Shown here piece by piece: positions 16,302-25,014 of a stretch of DNA of 64,000 nt. The notes beneath the pieces are model-generated. The model had not been told where the DNA came from. It saw only the letters and a list, made by a program, of their open reading frames with translations, and ran no database searches. Position 1 is the stretch's first letter. Each line of letters begins with the position of its first letter. The position numbers were made by a program, and so were the translations under genes. This stretch comes from Meridianimarinicoccus sp044221805 (GTDB lineage: Bacteria; Pseudomonadota; Alphaproteobacteria; Rhodobacterales; Rhodobacteraceae), in NCBI GenBank assembly GCA_044221805.1, contig JBGAOK010000004.1, positions 1 through 64,000 on the forward strand. The letters run 5' to 3'.

Positions 16302-16601
16302 ATGACTCCCGAAGGCAAGCCGAGCAAGGCGGAACGATCGGAAGACAAGGCAATGTCGGACATGGAAACCCCAGCCCAGGAAGCGTCGCCCACGGGCCGC
16401 TCGGCGGACGTCGGCCACAAGCGCGCAGCCGGCGGCGGCCGCCGTCCGCCCCAGCCCCCCGGTCCGGGAAATCGCAAGGAAGACTGGATCGCCCACCAGC
16501 TCCGCCGGGTCTACGATGGCGCGGCCGAGGAGGAGATTCCGAAGAGCATGCTCGACCTGCTGCGGGCGCTCGACGAGTCCGACGGGGAGGCAAAGGGGTG
16601 A
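16302..16601 (+). CDS. nepR: Anti-sigma factor NepR
   Basis: A 99-residue protein whose C-terminal half, WIAHQLRRVYDGAAEEEIPK followed by SMLDLLRALDE, is the NepR core that wraps around EcfG or PhyR. The N-terminal half is polar and disordered in appearance (Pro/Gly/Arg-rich). A start at 16353 (MSDMETPAQ) is also plausible and would fit better if transcription begins just after 16288. The gene overlaps ecfG by four bases (GTGA), the standard coupled arrangement. Confidence 0.92.
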   Translation: MTPEGKPSKAERSEDKAMSDMETPAQEASPTGRSADVGHKRAAGGGRRPPQPPGPGNRKEDWIAHQLRRVYDGAAEEEIPKSMLDLLRALDESDGEAKG

Positions 16602-17149
16602 CCGCATCCTTCAGGGACCAGCTGGTCGAGGCAATCCCGATGCTTCGCGGCTTCGCCCGCTCGATCAGCGGCAACGCCGACCGCGCCGACGATCTGGTGC
16701 AGGAGACGCTCGCAAAGGCGATCGCCAACCGAGACAAGTACAAGATGGGCACGAACCTGCATGCCTGGCTCGTCACCATCCTGCGCAACCAGTACTATTC
16801 CGAGGGCCGGCGGCGCTGGCGCGAGGTGTCCGACGCCGAAGGCACGCACGCCGCCCGGCTCGTCGACATGCCGAGCCACTCCGCGCGGATGGAGCTCCGG
16901 GAATTCATGGCGGCGCTGCAGGTGCTCGCACCGGACCAGCGTGAGGCGCTGGTGCTGGTCGGGGCCAGCGGCCTTTCCTACGAGGAAGCCGCCGAGGTGC
17001 TTGGCACCCGCGTCGGCACGGTCAAGAGCCGGGTCTCGCGCGCCCGTGCCCGCCTTGAGGTCCTGCTCGGCGGCGGCGAGCGGTTCGACCGGGACGACGA
17101 GGCGGTGGCGAAGTCCGCCACCCGGCTGCGCCAGGCGCTCTCGGCCTGA
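16598..17149 (+). CDS. ecfG: General stress response sigma factor EcfG
   Basis: A 183-residue ECF sigma factor with a GTG start (GGGGAGG seven bases upstream). Region 2 has ADDLVQETLAKAIANRDKYK and LHAWLVTILRNQYYSEGRR. Region 4 has LAPDQREALVLVGASGLSYE and the recognition helix RVGTVKSRVSRARARL. It directly follows nepR and is the sigma-EcfG/SigT class by context. It should recognise the GGAAC/CGTT promoter found at csbD. Confidence 0.95.
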   Translation: MTASFRDQLVEAIPMLRGFARSISGNADRADDLVQETLAKAIANRDKYKMGTNLHAWLVTILRNQYYSEGRRRWREVSDAEGTHAARLVDMPSHSARMELREFMAALQVLAPDQREALVLVGASGLSYEEAAEVLGTRVGTVKSRVSRARARLEVLLGGGERFDRDDEAVAKSATRLRQALSA

Positions 17150-17170
17150 CAACACTGAGGAGTTCCCGAG

Positions 17171-17359
17171 ATGCCGGCGAAATCCAGGGCCCAGCAGAAG
17201 GCGGCCGGGGCGGCGCTGTCCGCGAAGCGCGGCGAAACCAGCAAGAGCGACCTCAAGGGCGCGTCGCGCGAGATGGTGGAGTCGATGACCGAGAAGGAAA
17301 TCGAGGACCTCGCCGCGACGAAGCACAGGGGCAAGCCGGAGCGGGTCGGCAAGGACTGA
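17171..17359 (+). CDS. DUF3008 family small protein
   Basis: A 62-residue basic protein, MPAKSRAQQKAAGAALSAKR, ending TKHRGKPERVGKD, which is the DUF3008 pattern. It lies 21 bases after ecfG with a good ribosome site (TGAGGAG), so it is the last gene of the nepR-ecfG transcript. The function is unknown; its place suggests a stress-protein role. Confidence 0.88.
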   Translation: MPAKSRAQQKAAGAALSAKRGETSKSDLKGASREMVESMTEKEIEDLAATKHRGKPERVGKD

Positions 17360-17373
17360 TATCGGGAACCCGA

Positions 17374-17403
17374 AAAGAAACGCCCGCCAGTGTGGCGGGC
17401 GTT
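17374..17403 (-). terminator. Terminator between convergent DUF3008 gene and bioY
   Basis: Ten-base arms AACGCCCGCC / GGCGGGCGTT (17379-17388, 17394-17403) with a five-base loop. On the minus strand the stem is followed by TCTTTTC, so it is a good intrinsic terminator for bioY. On the plus strand, for the stress operon, it is a hairpin without a T-run. Confidence 0.8.
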
Positions 17404-17421
17404 CTGGTCTGGTCGCTGAGT

Positions 17422-18060
17422 TCAGGTGCGGGCGTCGCCGACCAGCTTCCAAACGCCCGGAACGATCAGCGCGGCGAGGCCGAGCTTCAGGGCGTCACCG
17501 ATCAGGAACGGCGTCAGGCCCCAGGCCAGCGTCTGATCGGTCACGGAGGCATACTTGCTCGGGTCGAACAGGCCGTTCGCCACCAGATAGCCGAGCCAGA
17601 GCAGGCCCGGAACATAGATGAGCACGTTGCCCGCGAGCAGTGCCGCGGCCATGCCGGGAACGCTGCGGTCCCAGCCCCGGCGTGCCGCGTAGCCGAGGGC
17701 GATCGTGGCGAGCACATAGCCCAGCAGGTAGCCGCCCGTCGCGCCCATCATGTAGGTAAGGCCGTACTTCTCGGCAGACGAGCTCTGGAACACGTCGAAG
17801 CCGAGGGCACCGATCAGCATCCAGGCCGCCATCGTGGCGAGTCCGAGCCGCGGGCCATAGGCCGCGCCGATCGTCAGGACCGCAAAGGTGCCGAGGCTGA
17901 TCGCAACCGGCGACGGCCAGACCGGGACCTTGATCTTCGCGCAGATGGCGAGAACCGCGACGCCGACGACCACGAGCACCGCCCGCTTCACCCAGAGGCC
18001 GGCACCTTCCGCCGGCCAGATCGCCTCGGTCAGGACATTTCGGGATGCGGTTTCGGCCAT
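17422..18060 (-). CDS. bioY: Biotin transporter substrate-binding S component
   Basis: A 212-residue hydrophobic protein with about six membrane segments. It has the BioY pattern KIKVPVWPSPVAISLGTFAVLTIGAAYGPRLG and the glycine-rich YMMGATGGYLLGYV segment. The start at 18060 (MAETASRN) gives normal length. BioY binds biotin in the membrane; many alphaproteobacterial BioY proteins work with separate BioMN energisers, which are not in this window. No biotin operator was recognised upstream. Confidence 0.93.
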   Translation of the reverse strand: MAETASRNVLTEAIWPAEGAGLWVKRAVLVVVGVAVLAICAKIKVPVWPSPVAISLGTFAVLTIGAAYGPRLGLATMAAWMLIGALGFDVFQSSSAEKYGLTYMMGATGGYLLGYVLATIALGYAARRGWDRSVPGMAAALLAGNVLIYVPGLLWLGYLVANGLFDPSKYASVTDQTLAWGLTPFLIGDALKLGLAALIVPGVWKLVGDART

Positions 18061-18142
18061 GGTCGCTCCGGTCGCTGATGGGATGCTCACCCCCGTGATG
18101 CCGCAATCGCGAAGTCCTGTCCAGCACGGCGGCGCTGGCCGG

Positions 18143-18559
18143 TCATCGACGCGGCGAGAAGCGCGAGACCATGGCGTAGTCCTTGCGCGGCCCGGTGACG
18201 CGCCATTCCGCCTCCCAGCGCGGCCAGCGGGCAAAACTGTACCGGACGCGGTAGGTGTCGGGCGGGCAGTCGTGGGTGTCGGCCGGATCGCTCTCGTCCG
18301 GCAGGAAGCGGTGGAAGTAGCGCCCGTCCCCGAACAGGACCTCGATCGACCCGGCCCCGCCGTCGCGCCAGAGATAGTCCCGCGTCGCGGTCATCGGCGC
18401 GGCCTCGCCGAGCACGAGCATCCCTTCCTCGCGGTAGTGCAGGCCGTCGGGAACCGGCCGGAAGCGGGCGCGGCCGGTGAAGCGCCCGGTCTGGCCGGCG
18501 CGGACATCCTCGATCGTGCGGTCGATGTCCCAGTCGCCGGCGAAGGCCGCGAGATGCAT
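18143..18559 (-). CDS. DUF6314 family protein
   Basis: A 138-residue protein with FAGDWDIDRTIEDVRAGQTG, GRARFRPVPDGLHYREEGML and DTYRVRYSFARWPRWEAEWRV, all typical of DUF6314. The core appears to be a beta-barrel of repeated Trp/Tyr strands. The start at 18559 begins the conserved domain at once. Function is unknown. It is divergent from purB across 77 bases. Confidence 0.78.
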   Translation of the reverse strand: MHLAAFAGDWDIDRTIEDVRAGQTGRFTGRARFRPVPDGLHYREEGMLVLGEAAPMTATRDYLWRDGGAGSIEVLFGDGRYFHRFLPDESDPADTHDCPPDTYRVRYSFARWPRWEAEWRVTGPRKDYAMVSRFSPRR

Positions 18560-18636
18560 GCGAGTCCTCGCTTGTCGCAGGGTCCCCGTCAGTCTATCAG
18601 ACGGCCCGCTCCCCTTGAAGGCACCCGGAGGCCGTG

Positions 18637-19938
18637 ATGATCCCGCGCTATTCCCGTCCCGAGATGGTGAAGATCTGGGAGCCCGCCACCCGCTTCCGCA
18701 TCTGGTTCGAGATCGAGGCGCATGCCGCCGACGCACAGGCCGAGCTTGGCGTCATCCCGAAGGAAGCGGCCGCGGCGATCTGGAAGGCCCGTGACGTCGA
18801 GTTCGACGTCGCGCGGATCGACGAGATCGAGGCGGTGACCAAGCATGACGTCATCGCCTTCCTGACGCACCTCGCCGAGCATGTCGGCGACGAGGCGCGC
18901 TTCGTGCACCAGGGCATGACCAGTTCGGACGTGCTCGACACCTGCCTCAGCGTCCAGCTGGTGCGGGCCGCCGACATCCTGATCGCCGACATCGACGCCC
19001 TGCTCGCCGCGCTGAAGCGCCGGGCCCTCGAGCACAAGATGACGCCGACCATCGGCCGGAGCCACGGCATCCATGCCGAGCCGACCACCTTCGGCCTGAA
19101 GCTCGCGCAGGCCTATGCCGAGTTCAGCCGTAACCGGGCGCGTCTCGTTGCCGCGCGGGCGGAGGTGGCGACCTGCGCGATCTCCGGCGCGGTCGGGACC
19201 TTCGCCAACATCGATCCGCGTGTGGAAACGCACGTGGCGGCGGCGATGGGGCTGACGCCCGAGCCGATTTCGACGCAGGTGATCCCGCGCGACCGGCACG
19301 CGATGTTCTTCGCCACGCTCGGCGTCATCGCCAGCTCGATCGAGCGTCTGGCGATCGAGGTCCGGCACCTGCAGCGCACCGAGGTGCTGGAGGCGGAGGA
19401 ATATTTCTCGCCGGGCCAGAAGGGCTCGTCGGCGATGCCGCACAAGCGCAACCCGGTGCTGACCGAGAACCTGACCGGCCTTGCCCGGCTGGTGCGGATG
19501 GCCGTGGTGCCGGCGATGGAAAATGTCGCGCTCTGGCACGAGCGCGACATCAGCCACTCTTCGGTCGAGCGCGGCATCGCGCCGGACGCCACCGTGACGC
19601 TCGACTTCGCGCTCGCCCGGCTCACCGGCGTCATCGACCGGCTGGTGGTCTATCCGGAGGCGATGCTGCGCAACATGAACCGCTTCCGCGGCCTCATCCA
19701 TTCGCAGCGGGTGCTCCTCGCACTGACACAGGCCGGGGTCAGCCGCGAGGACGCCTACGCGATGGTCCAGCGCAACGCGATGAAGGTCTGGGAGCAGGGC
19801 GCGGACTTCATGGCCGAGCTCAAGGGCGACCGGGAGGTGGTGGCGGCGCTCGGCGAGGCCGGCATCGAGGCGCTGTTCGACCTCGACTACCACACGAGGC
19901 AGGTCGACACGATCTTCGCCCGGGTGTTCGGCGCCTGA
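18637..19938 (+). CDS. purB: Adenylosuccinate lyase
   Basis: Cytoplasmic enzyme acting twice in purine synthesis: on SAICAR, and on adenylosuccinate to give AMP plus fumarate. The fumarase/aspartase signature GSSAMPHKRNP lies at about residues 262-272, with the catalytic serine loop. The histidine regions TSSDVLDT and TIGRSHGIHAEP are present. A GTG directly precedes the ATG at 18637; the ATG is kept because GGAG lies at good spacing. The 433-residue length is typical. Confidence 0.96.
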   Translation: MIPRYSRPEMVKIWEPATRFRIWFEIEAHAADAQAELGVIPKEAAAAIWKARDVEFDVARIDEIEAVTKHDVIAFLTHLAEHVGDEARFVHQGMTSSDVLDTCLSVQLVRAADILIADIDALLAALKRRALEHKMTPTIGRSHGIHAEPTTFGLKLAQAYAEFSRNRARLVAARAEVATCAISGAVGTFANIDPRVETHVAAAMGLTPEPISTQVIPRDRHAMFFATLGVIASSIERLAIEVRHLQRTEVLEAEEYFSPGQKGSSAMPHKRNPVLTENLTGLARLVRMAVVPAMENVALWHERDISHSSVERGIAPDATVTLDFALARLTGVIDRLVVYPEAMLRNMNRFRGLIHSQRVLLALTQAGVSREDAYAMVQRNAMKVWEQGADFMAELKGDREVVAALGEAGIEALFDLDYHTRQVDTIFARVFGA

Positions 19939-20066
19939 CCGGCCCAGGCGGTGCCGGCGCGACGCCGCACTGGCAAAGCAGGCGGCGAAGCGGGTAGCCT
20001 GCTCCCGCCCCGCCCCGGGCTTCCGGCGGGAAGGAACGGGAAGCCGCGACTGGAGGAAAGCCCACG

Positions 20067-21011
20067 ATGAGGAAAATGCTGGCATCTGCCGTGCTCGGCC
20101 TGACGCTTGCGGCCGCGGCGGTTGTGGGGGTGGCGCGGGCGGACGGCGAGCAGTTCGTCTGGATCAGCCACGGCCCGGACAGCGACAGCTGGTTCAACGT
20201 CATCAAGAACGCGATCAAGGTGACGAACGAGCAGATGGGGGTGAACACCGAGTACCGCAATCCGCCGACCGGCGACCTTGCCGACATGGCGCGCCTCGTG
20301 CAGCAGGCTTCGGCCGCCGGCGTCGACGGCATCATCGTGACGATCGCCGACTACAGCGTGCTGGAAGGCCCGATCAAGGACGCGGTGGCCAAGGGCATCC
20401 CGGTCGTCACGGTGAACTCCGGCACCGTCGAGGAGAGCCAGGAGCTCGGCGCCCTCCTGCATGTCGGCCAGCCGGAATACGAGGCCGGGCTCGGCGCCGG
20501 CAAGCGGGCAAAGGAGGCGGGCGTCACCTCGTTCCTCTGCGTCAACCACTACATCACCAATCCCGCCTCCGTGGAGCGGTGCCGAGGCTTCGCCGCCGGG
20601 CTCGGGATCGACCTCGGCAGCCAGATGATCGACAGCGGCATCGACCCGTCCGAGGTGCAGAACAAGGTCAAGGCCTACCTGACCGCCAATCCCGACACCG
20701 GGGCGATCCTGACGCTCGGGCCGAATTCGGCCGAGCCTTCGATCCGCGCCGTGAAGGACATGGGGCTCGACGGCACGATCTATTTCGGCACCTTCGACCT
20801 CTCGGCCGAGATCTCGGCCGCGATCAAGGACGGCACCATCGCCTTCGCGATCGACCAGCAGCCCTTCCTGCAGGGGTCGATCCCGATCCAGGTGCTGACC
20901 AACTACGTCCGCTACGGCGTCGCGCCGGCCAACTCGATCTTCACCGGGCCGGGGTTCGTCACGAAGGACAACATCGCGCTCGTCGAGTCGCTCGCGGGCC
21001 AGTATCGCTGA
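20067..21011 (+). CDS. Sugar ABC transporter substrate-binding protein (Frc/RbsB family)
   Basis: Periplasmic binding protein with a cleaved signal peptide (MRKMLASAVLGLTLAAAAVV, then ARA-DGEQ). It has the type I two-domain fold: VWISHGPDSDSWFNVIKNAI, GVDGIIVTIADYSVL, and FAIDQQPFLQGSIPIQVLTNY, the hinge and sugar-contact segment. The arrangement with a single-domain ATPase resembles the FrcBCA fructose/ribose/mannose system of rhizobia. The FrcB-like KDGTIAFAIDQQP region supports this, but the sugar is not certain. Confidence 0.9.
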   Translation: MRKMLASAVLGLTLAAAAVVGVARADGEQFVWISHGPDSDSWFNVIKNAIKVTNEQMGVNTEYRNPPTGDLADMARLVQQASAAGVDGIIVTIADYSVLEGPIKDAVAKGIPVVTVNSGTVEESQELGALLHVGQPEYEAGLGAGKRAKEAGVTSFLCVNHYITNPASVERCRGFAAGLGIDLGSQMIDSGIDPSEVQNKVKAYLTANPDTGAILTLGPNSAEPSIRAVKDMGLDGTIYFGTFDLSAEISAAIKDGTIAFAIDQQPFLQGSIPIQVLTNYVRYGVAPANSIFTGPGFVTKDNIALVESLAGQYR

Positions 21012-21075
21012 CGCGGGACGGCCGGGGACCGGGGCGCCAGACCCCTGCCCCGGCAGTTCCCTGGGGAGGAAAGCC

Positions 21076-22188
21076 ATGGCGGAACCGGGCGGCCCGGATC
21101 CTCGCGTCAAGCCGATGTCTCCGCTCCGGCGCGCGCTGATCCGGCCGGAACTCGGCGGGATCTGCGGGACGATCCTCGTCTTCGCCCTCTTCGGCGCGAT
21201 CGCCGGCGACAGCGGCATGTTCGCGGCCGAAGGGGTGATGAACTGGACCGTGGTCTCGGCGCAGTTCATGGTGATCGCGGTCGGCGCCTGCCTCCTGATG
21301 ATCGCCGGCGAGTTCGACCTCTCCGTCGGGTCGATGATCGGCTTTTCCGGGCTGATGATGGCGGTGCTGACGGTCCAGCTCGGCTGGCCGCTCTGGGCGG
21401 CGATCCTCACGACCTTCGCCTTCTGCACCGGGCTCGGCGCGGTCAACGGGTGGCTGGTGATCCGCACCGGGCTGCCGTCCTTCATCGTCACGCTCGCCTT
21501 TCTCTACATCCTGCGCGGCCTGACGATCTGGGGCGCGGTCTGGTTCACCGGCCAGACCATCATCAGCGGCGTCGGCGAGCACGCCGCGAACGATCCGGTC
21601 GCCTGGCTCTTCGGCGGCAAGATCCTGACCGGCTTCTTCCACTGGATGGGCGAGCAAGGCTGGATCGCCACCTATGCCCGCGGCAACCGCGTCGGACAGC
21701 CGGTGGTGGACGGGGTGCCGATGCTGGTCGTGTGGGCGCTCGGGCTCGCCGCGTTCGGCCACCGGCTGCTGACCCGCACGAAGTTCGGCAACTGGATCTA
21801 TGCCTCCGGTGGCGACGCGCAGGCCGCGCGCTACGTCGGCGTGCCCGTAGACCGGGTGAAGATCCTGATGTTCATGATGTCGGCCTTCTGTGCCGTGGTG
21901 TTCGCCACCTGCCAGGTGATGGAGTTCGGCTCCGCCGCCGCGGACCGCGGGCTGCTGAAGGAGTTCGAGGCGATCATCTGCGTGGTGATCGGCGGCGCGC
22001 TCCTGACCGGCGGCTACGGCTCGGTGATCGGCGCGGCGCTCGGCGCGGTGATCTTCGGCGTCGTGCAGCAGGGCCTGTTCTTCGCCAACGCCGAAAGCTC
22101 GCTGTTCCGGGTGTTCCTCGGCCTCATCCTGCTGATCGCCGTGATCATGAACACCTGGATCCGCCGCATCATCACCGGGGAACGCTGA
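21076..22188 (+). CDS. Sugar ABC transporter permease (BPD_transp_2 family)
   Basis: Inner-membrane permease with eight to ten hydrophobic segments. It has the family signature LLMIAGEFDLSVGSMIGFSG and the coupling region near TKFGNWIYASGGDAQAARYV. It follows the binding protein by 64 bases that contain a GC-rich hairpin (about 21029-21053), which may set the usual excess of binding protein. The stop overlaps the ATPase start (TGATG). Confidence 0.92.
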   Translation: MAEPGGPDPRVKPMSPLRRALIRPELGGICGTILVFALFGAIAGDSGMFAAEGVMNWTVVSAQFMVIAVGACLLMIAGEFDLSVGSMIGFSGLMMAVLTVQLGWPLWAAILTTFAFCTGLGAVNGWLVIRTGLPSFIVTLAFLYILRGLTIWGAVWFTGQTIISGVGEHAANDPVAWLFGGKILTGFFHWMGEQGWIATYARGNRVGQPVVDGVPMLVVWALGLAAFGHRLLTRTKFGNWIYASGGDAQAARYVGVPVDRVKILMFMMSAFCAVVFATCQVMEFGSAAADRGLLKEFEAIICVVIGGALLTGGYGSVIGAALGAVIFGVVQQGLFFANAESSLFRVFLGLILLIAVIMNTWIRRIITGER

Positions 22189-22967
22189 TGGCCGCGCCGA
22201 TCGTCGAGATGCGGAACATCTCCAGGCATTTCGGTGCGGTGATCGCGCTCGACGGGGTGTCGTTCGACGTGCGGCCGGGGGAATGCCACTGCCTTCTCGG
22301 CGACAACGGTGCCGGCAAGTCGACGTTCATCAAGACCATGTCCGGCGTGCACCCCCCGTCCGGCGGCGAGATGCTGATCGGCGGCCGGCGCGTCGCGTTC
22401 GAGAGCCCGCGCGACGCGATGGCCGCCGGGATCGCCACGGTCTATCAGGATCTGGCGATGATCCCGCTGATGAGCGTCAGCCGGAACTTCTGGATGGGGC
22501 GCGAGCCGCAGACCGGGGCATGGCCGTTCCGCACCCTGGATTTCCGCCGCGCCGATGCCGTGACCATGGCGGAGATGGACCGGATGGGCATCCCCCTGCG
22601 CTCCGCCGATCAGGCGGTCGGCACGCTGTCGGGCGGCGAGCGGCAGACGGTGGCGATCGCCCGCGCGGTCTATTTCGGGGCGAAGGTGCTGATCCTCGAC
22701 GAGCCGACCTCGGCGCTCGGGGTGCGGCAGACGGCGAACGTGCTCGCCACCATCGACCGGGTGCGGAAGCAGGGGGTGGGCGTCGTGTTCATCACCCACA
22801 ACGTCCGGCACGCGCTCGCCGTCGGCGACCGCTTCACCGTGCTGAACCGCGGCCGCACGCTCGGGACGGCGGTGCGCGGCGACGTGGACGCCGCGGCCCT
22901 GCAGGACATGATGGCCGGCGGGCAGGAGCTTGCGGATCTGGAGGCGTCGCTCGGCGGGACGATCTGA
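22188..22967 (+). CDS. Single-domain sugar ABC transporter ATP-binding protein (FrcA-like)
   Basis: A 259-residue ATPase with Walker A GDNGAGKST, Q-loop VYQDLAMIPL, signature LSGGERQTV and Walker B KVLILDEPTSALG, then the H-loop FITHN. Most sugar transporters with this permease type use a fused two-domain ATPase of about 500 residues (as at 25.0 kb). A single-domain form is typical of FrcA. It probably acts as a homodimer. It is convergent with the GntR gene, 10 bases away. Confidence 0.92.
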   Translation: MAAPIVEMRNISRHFGAVIALDGVSFDVRPGECHCLLGDNGAGKSTFIKTMSGVHPPSGGEMLIGGRRVAFESPRDAMAAGIATVYQDLAMIPLMSVSRNFWMGREPQTGAWPFRTLDFRRADAVTMAEMDRMGIPLRSADQAVGTLSGGERQTVAIARAVYFGAKVLILDEPTSALGVRQTANVLATIDRVRKQGVGVVFITHNVRHALAVGDRFTVLNRGRTLGTAVRGDVDAAALQDMMAGGQELADLEASLGGTI

Positions 22968-22977
22968 CCTGCGGTGG

Positions 22978-23883
22978 TCAACCCAGCCGGTGGCTCCTGA
23001 GCGACCCCAGCAGCGTCTCCTTCGACGTCGCGAGATGGGCGCGCGCAGCCTCCGCCGCCGCGTCGGGATCGCCGCTCCGCATCGCGGCGATGAGCTGCAG
23101 GTGCTCGTTGATTGCCGCCTCGTTGCGGTTGCGCTCGCGGGTCTTGTCCCACTGGTAATGGTAGTGGAAGATCAGCGAGATCACCTTCTGCACCTGGGCG
23201 AAGAAGCGGTTGCGCACCACCGAGGTGATCGTCGCGTGGAACCGGCCGTCGAGCCGCGAGAAGTCGTGGAAGTCGGTCTCGATCCGGGCGAGAAGGTCGT
23301 GGTGCGCCCTCTCCAGCGCGTCCACCTCCAGCCAGACCGGGTGATCCGGCGGCAGGAGGGTCAGCTGCCGGACCGCATGGGTTTCAAGCAGCAGCCGCAG
23401 CTCCGACAGTTCCAGCGCGAAATCCGGCGTGAAGCCGAGCAGCCGCCAGCCGCCGCGCGGGCGGCGCTCGACGAGGCCGGAGGCGCTCAGCGTCGCGAGA
23501 AACTCCTGCAGCTGGTGCGGCGTCACCGAGAAGCGGCGGGCAAGGTCGCTGACGTTGAGCGGCGTGTCCGCCGGCACGTCGAAACGCAGGACCCAGTCGA
23601 GGAACCGCTGCTCCAGCTCCTCGAGTGACACCGAGTCGGCCCGCTCCGGCAGGCGGTCGCTGCCGGCCGGCAGGCGCAGCAGGTGACGGTCGCGGCGGGC
23701 TCCGCGCGCGATGAGGCCCTCCGCCTCCAGACGGGCCATGACGGCACGGATCACCGTGCGGCTCACCTCAAGCTGCCGCCCGAGGCCGGCCTCCGACGGC
23801 AATGCCGTGCCGACCGGCGCCCCGGCGAGCAGGTCGAGGACCGCGTTGTGCGTGCTGCGGAAGCGGGCATCCGTACGCGCCAT
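22978..23883 (-). CDS. GntR/FCD-type transcriptional regulator with two apparent winged-helix domains
   Basis: A 301-residue regulator. Residues 1-72 form a winged helix (LPSEAGLGRQLEVSRTVIRA, MARLEAEGLI). Residues 85-150 look like a second one (LNVSDLARRFSVTPHQLQEF, LSASGLVERRPRGGWRLL), and the rest is an FCD all-helical ligand domain (LRLLLETHAVRQLT; FHATITSVVRNRFFAQ). FCD regulators usually bind small organic acids or sugar acids. It lies between the two sugar transport operons and is divergent from the dehydrogenase-led one, which is the likely target. GGGGGAGGGG precedes the ATG. Confidence 0.88.
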   Translation of the reverse strand: MARTDARFRSTHNAVLDLLAGAPVGTALPSEAGLGRQLEVSRTVIRAVMARLEAEGLIARGARRDRHLLRLPAGSDRLPERADSVSLEELEQRFLDWVLRFDVPADTPLNVSDLARRFSVTPHQLQEFLATLSASGLVERRPRGGWRLLGFTPDFALELSELRLLLETHAVRQLTLLPPDHPVWLEVDALERAHHDLLARIETDFHDFSRLDGRFHATITSVVRNRFFAQVQKVISLIFHYHYQWDKTRERNRNEAAINEHLQLIAAMRSGDPDAAAEAARAHLATSKETLLGSLRSHRLG

Positions 23884-23917
23884 CCCGACCCCTCCCCCTG
23901 TCTTTTTGTCCTTAACG

Positions 23918-23945
23918 ATTAAAAACAGTTGTTGCCCGCTGGCAA
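23918..23945 (-). promoter_or_regulatory. Candidate promoter and operator of the GntR-type regulator gene
   Basis: On the minus strand TTGCCA (23940-23945) and TTTAAT (23918-23923) are separated by 16 bases, each one mismatch from consensus, 35 bases before the regulator ATG. The imperfect dyad TTAA-CGA-TTAA (23912-23922) overlaps the -10 and is a candidate autoregulatory operator. A second small dyad, TGTACA (23955-23960), lies on the side of the divergent dehydrogenase gene. Confidence 0.5.
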
Positions 23946-24000
23946 GCCTGTCAGTGTACAAAATCAGAAAAACCATAAGAACGGCGCGGGGAGGGTTCGC

Positions 24001-25014
24001 GTGACACCGATGATGCGCTGTGGCGTCTGCGTCCGGCCAGGCGAGTTCCGGGTCGAGGACCGCGCCACCCCGCAGGATGCGCCGCCGGGCTGGGTGCTCG
24101 TGGACATCGCCGCCGTCGGGCTGTGCGGCACCGACTACCACATCTTCGAGGGCTCCCACCCGTACCTCGCCTACCCGCGGGTCATCGGACACGAGCTTTC
24201 CGGCGTCGTCGCGGAGTCGGCGGAAGGCTGGGACGCCGGGCAGCGCGTCGTCATCAACCCCTATGTCTCCTGCGGCGAATGCCGGGCCTGCCGCCGCGGC
24301 AAACCGAACTGCTGCGTCGCGATCGGTGTCCTCGGGGTGCACCGCGATGGTGGTCTCTGCGAGCGGATCGCGGTGCCGGCCGGCAACCTCTACGACGCGG
24401 CGGGCCTCGGCGCGCGCGAGGCGGCGCTGGTCGAGTTCCTCGCGATCGGCGCGCATGCCGTGCGGCGGGCCGGGATCCTGCCCGGCGACCGGGTGCTGGT
24501 GACCGGCGCCGGGCCGATCGGCCTCGGCGTCGCCCTCTTCGCGCGGATCACCGGCGGCGAGGTGCACCTGCGCGACGCCGCGGCCGAACGGCTGTCGGCG
24601 GTCGGGGCGGCCTTCGGCTTCGACCGGCTGCTGACACTCGCCGATCCGCTGCCGGAGGACGGGTTCGACGTGGTGTTCGACGCCACCGGCAACGCGGCGG
24701 CGATGCAGGCGGGCTTTTCCCACGTCGCCCACGGCGGCACCTATGTTCTCGTCTCGGTCGTGACGGGCGACATCACCTTTGCCGACCCGGAGTTTCACAA
24801 GCGCGAGATGCGGCTCGTCGGCTCGCGCAACGCCACGGCAGAGGATTTCGCCGCGGTGATGGCGGCGCTGCGGGACGGCGTCATCGACGGCGGCGCGCTG
24901 GTGTCCGAGGTGCTGCCGATCGGCGACCTGCCGCAGCGGTTTGCGGGGCTGGCGGCGGATCGCGGCGCGCAGATCAAGGTCATGGTGGCGATGCGGCCGG
25001 AGGTGGCGGTATGA
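24001..25014 (+). CDS. Zinc-dependent alcohol dehydrogenase family (sugar/aldonate dehydrogenase)
   Basis: A 337-residue medium-chain dehydrogenase. Catalytic zinc ligands lie in GLCGTDYH and GHEL; the structural zinc motif CGECRACRRGKPNCC has four cysteines. The NAD-binding glycine motif is VTGAGPIGLG. A GTG start at 24001 with GGGGAGG six bases upstream is chosen; ATG at 24010 is possible. It leads the transporter operon and overlaps the ATPase gene by four bases. It resembles L-gulonate/L-galactonate 5-dehydrogenase-type enzymes, so it probably oxidises a sugar acid or sugar of the L-fuconate route; substrate unproven. Confidence 0.88.
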   Translation: MTPMMRCGVCVRPGEFRVEDRATPQDAPPGWVLVDIAAVGLCGTDYHIFEGSHPYLAYPRVIGHELSGVVAESAEGWDAGQRVVINPYVSCGECRACRRGKPNCCVAIGVLGVHRDGGLCERIAVPAGNLYDAAGLGAREAALVEFLAIGAHAVRRAGILPGDRVLVTGAGPIGLGVALFARITGGEVHLRDAAAERLSAVGAAFGFDRLLTLADPLPEDGFDVVFDATGNAAAMQAGFSHVAHGGTYVLVSVVTGDITFADPEFHKREMRLVGSRNATAEDFAAVMAALRDGVIDGGALVSEVLPIGDLPQRFAGLAADRGAQIKVMVAMRPEVAV

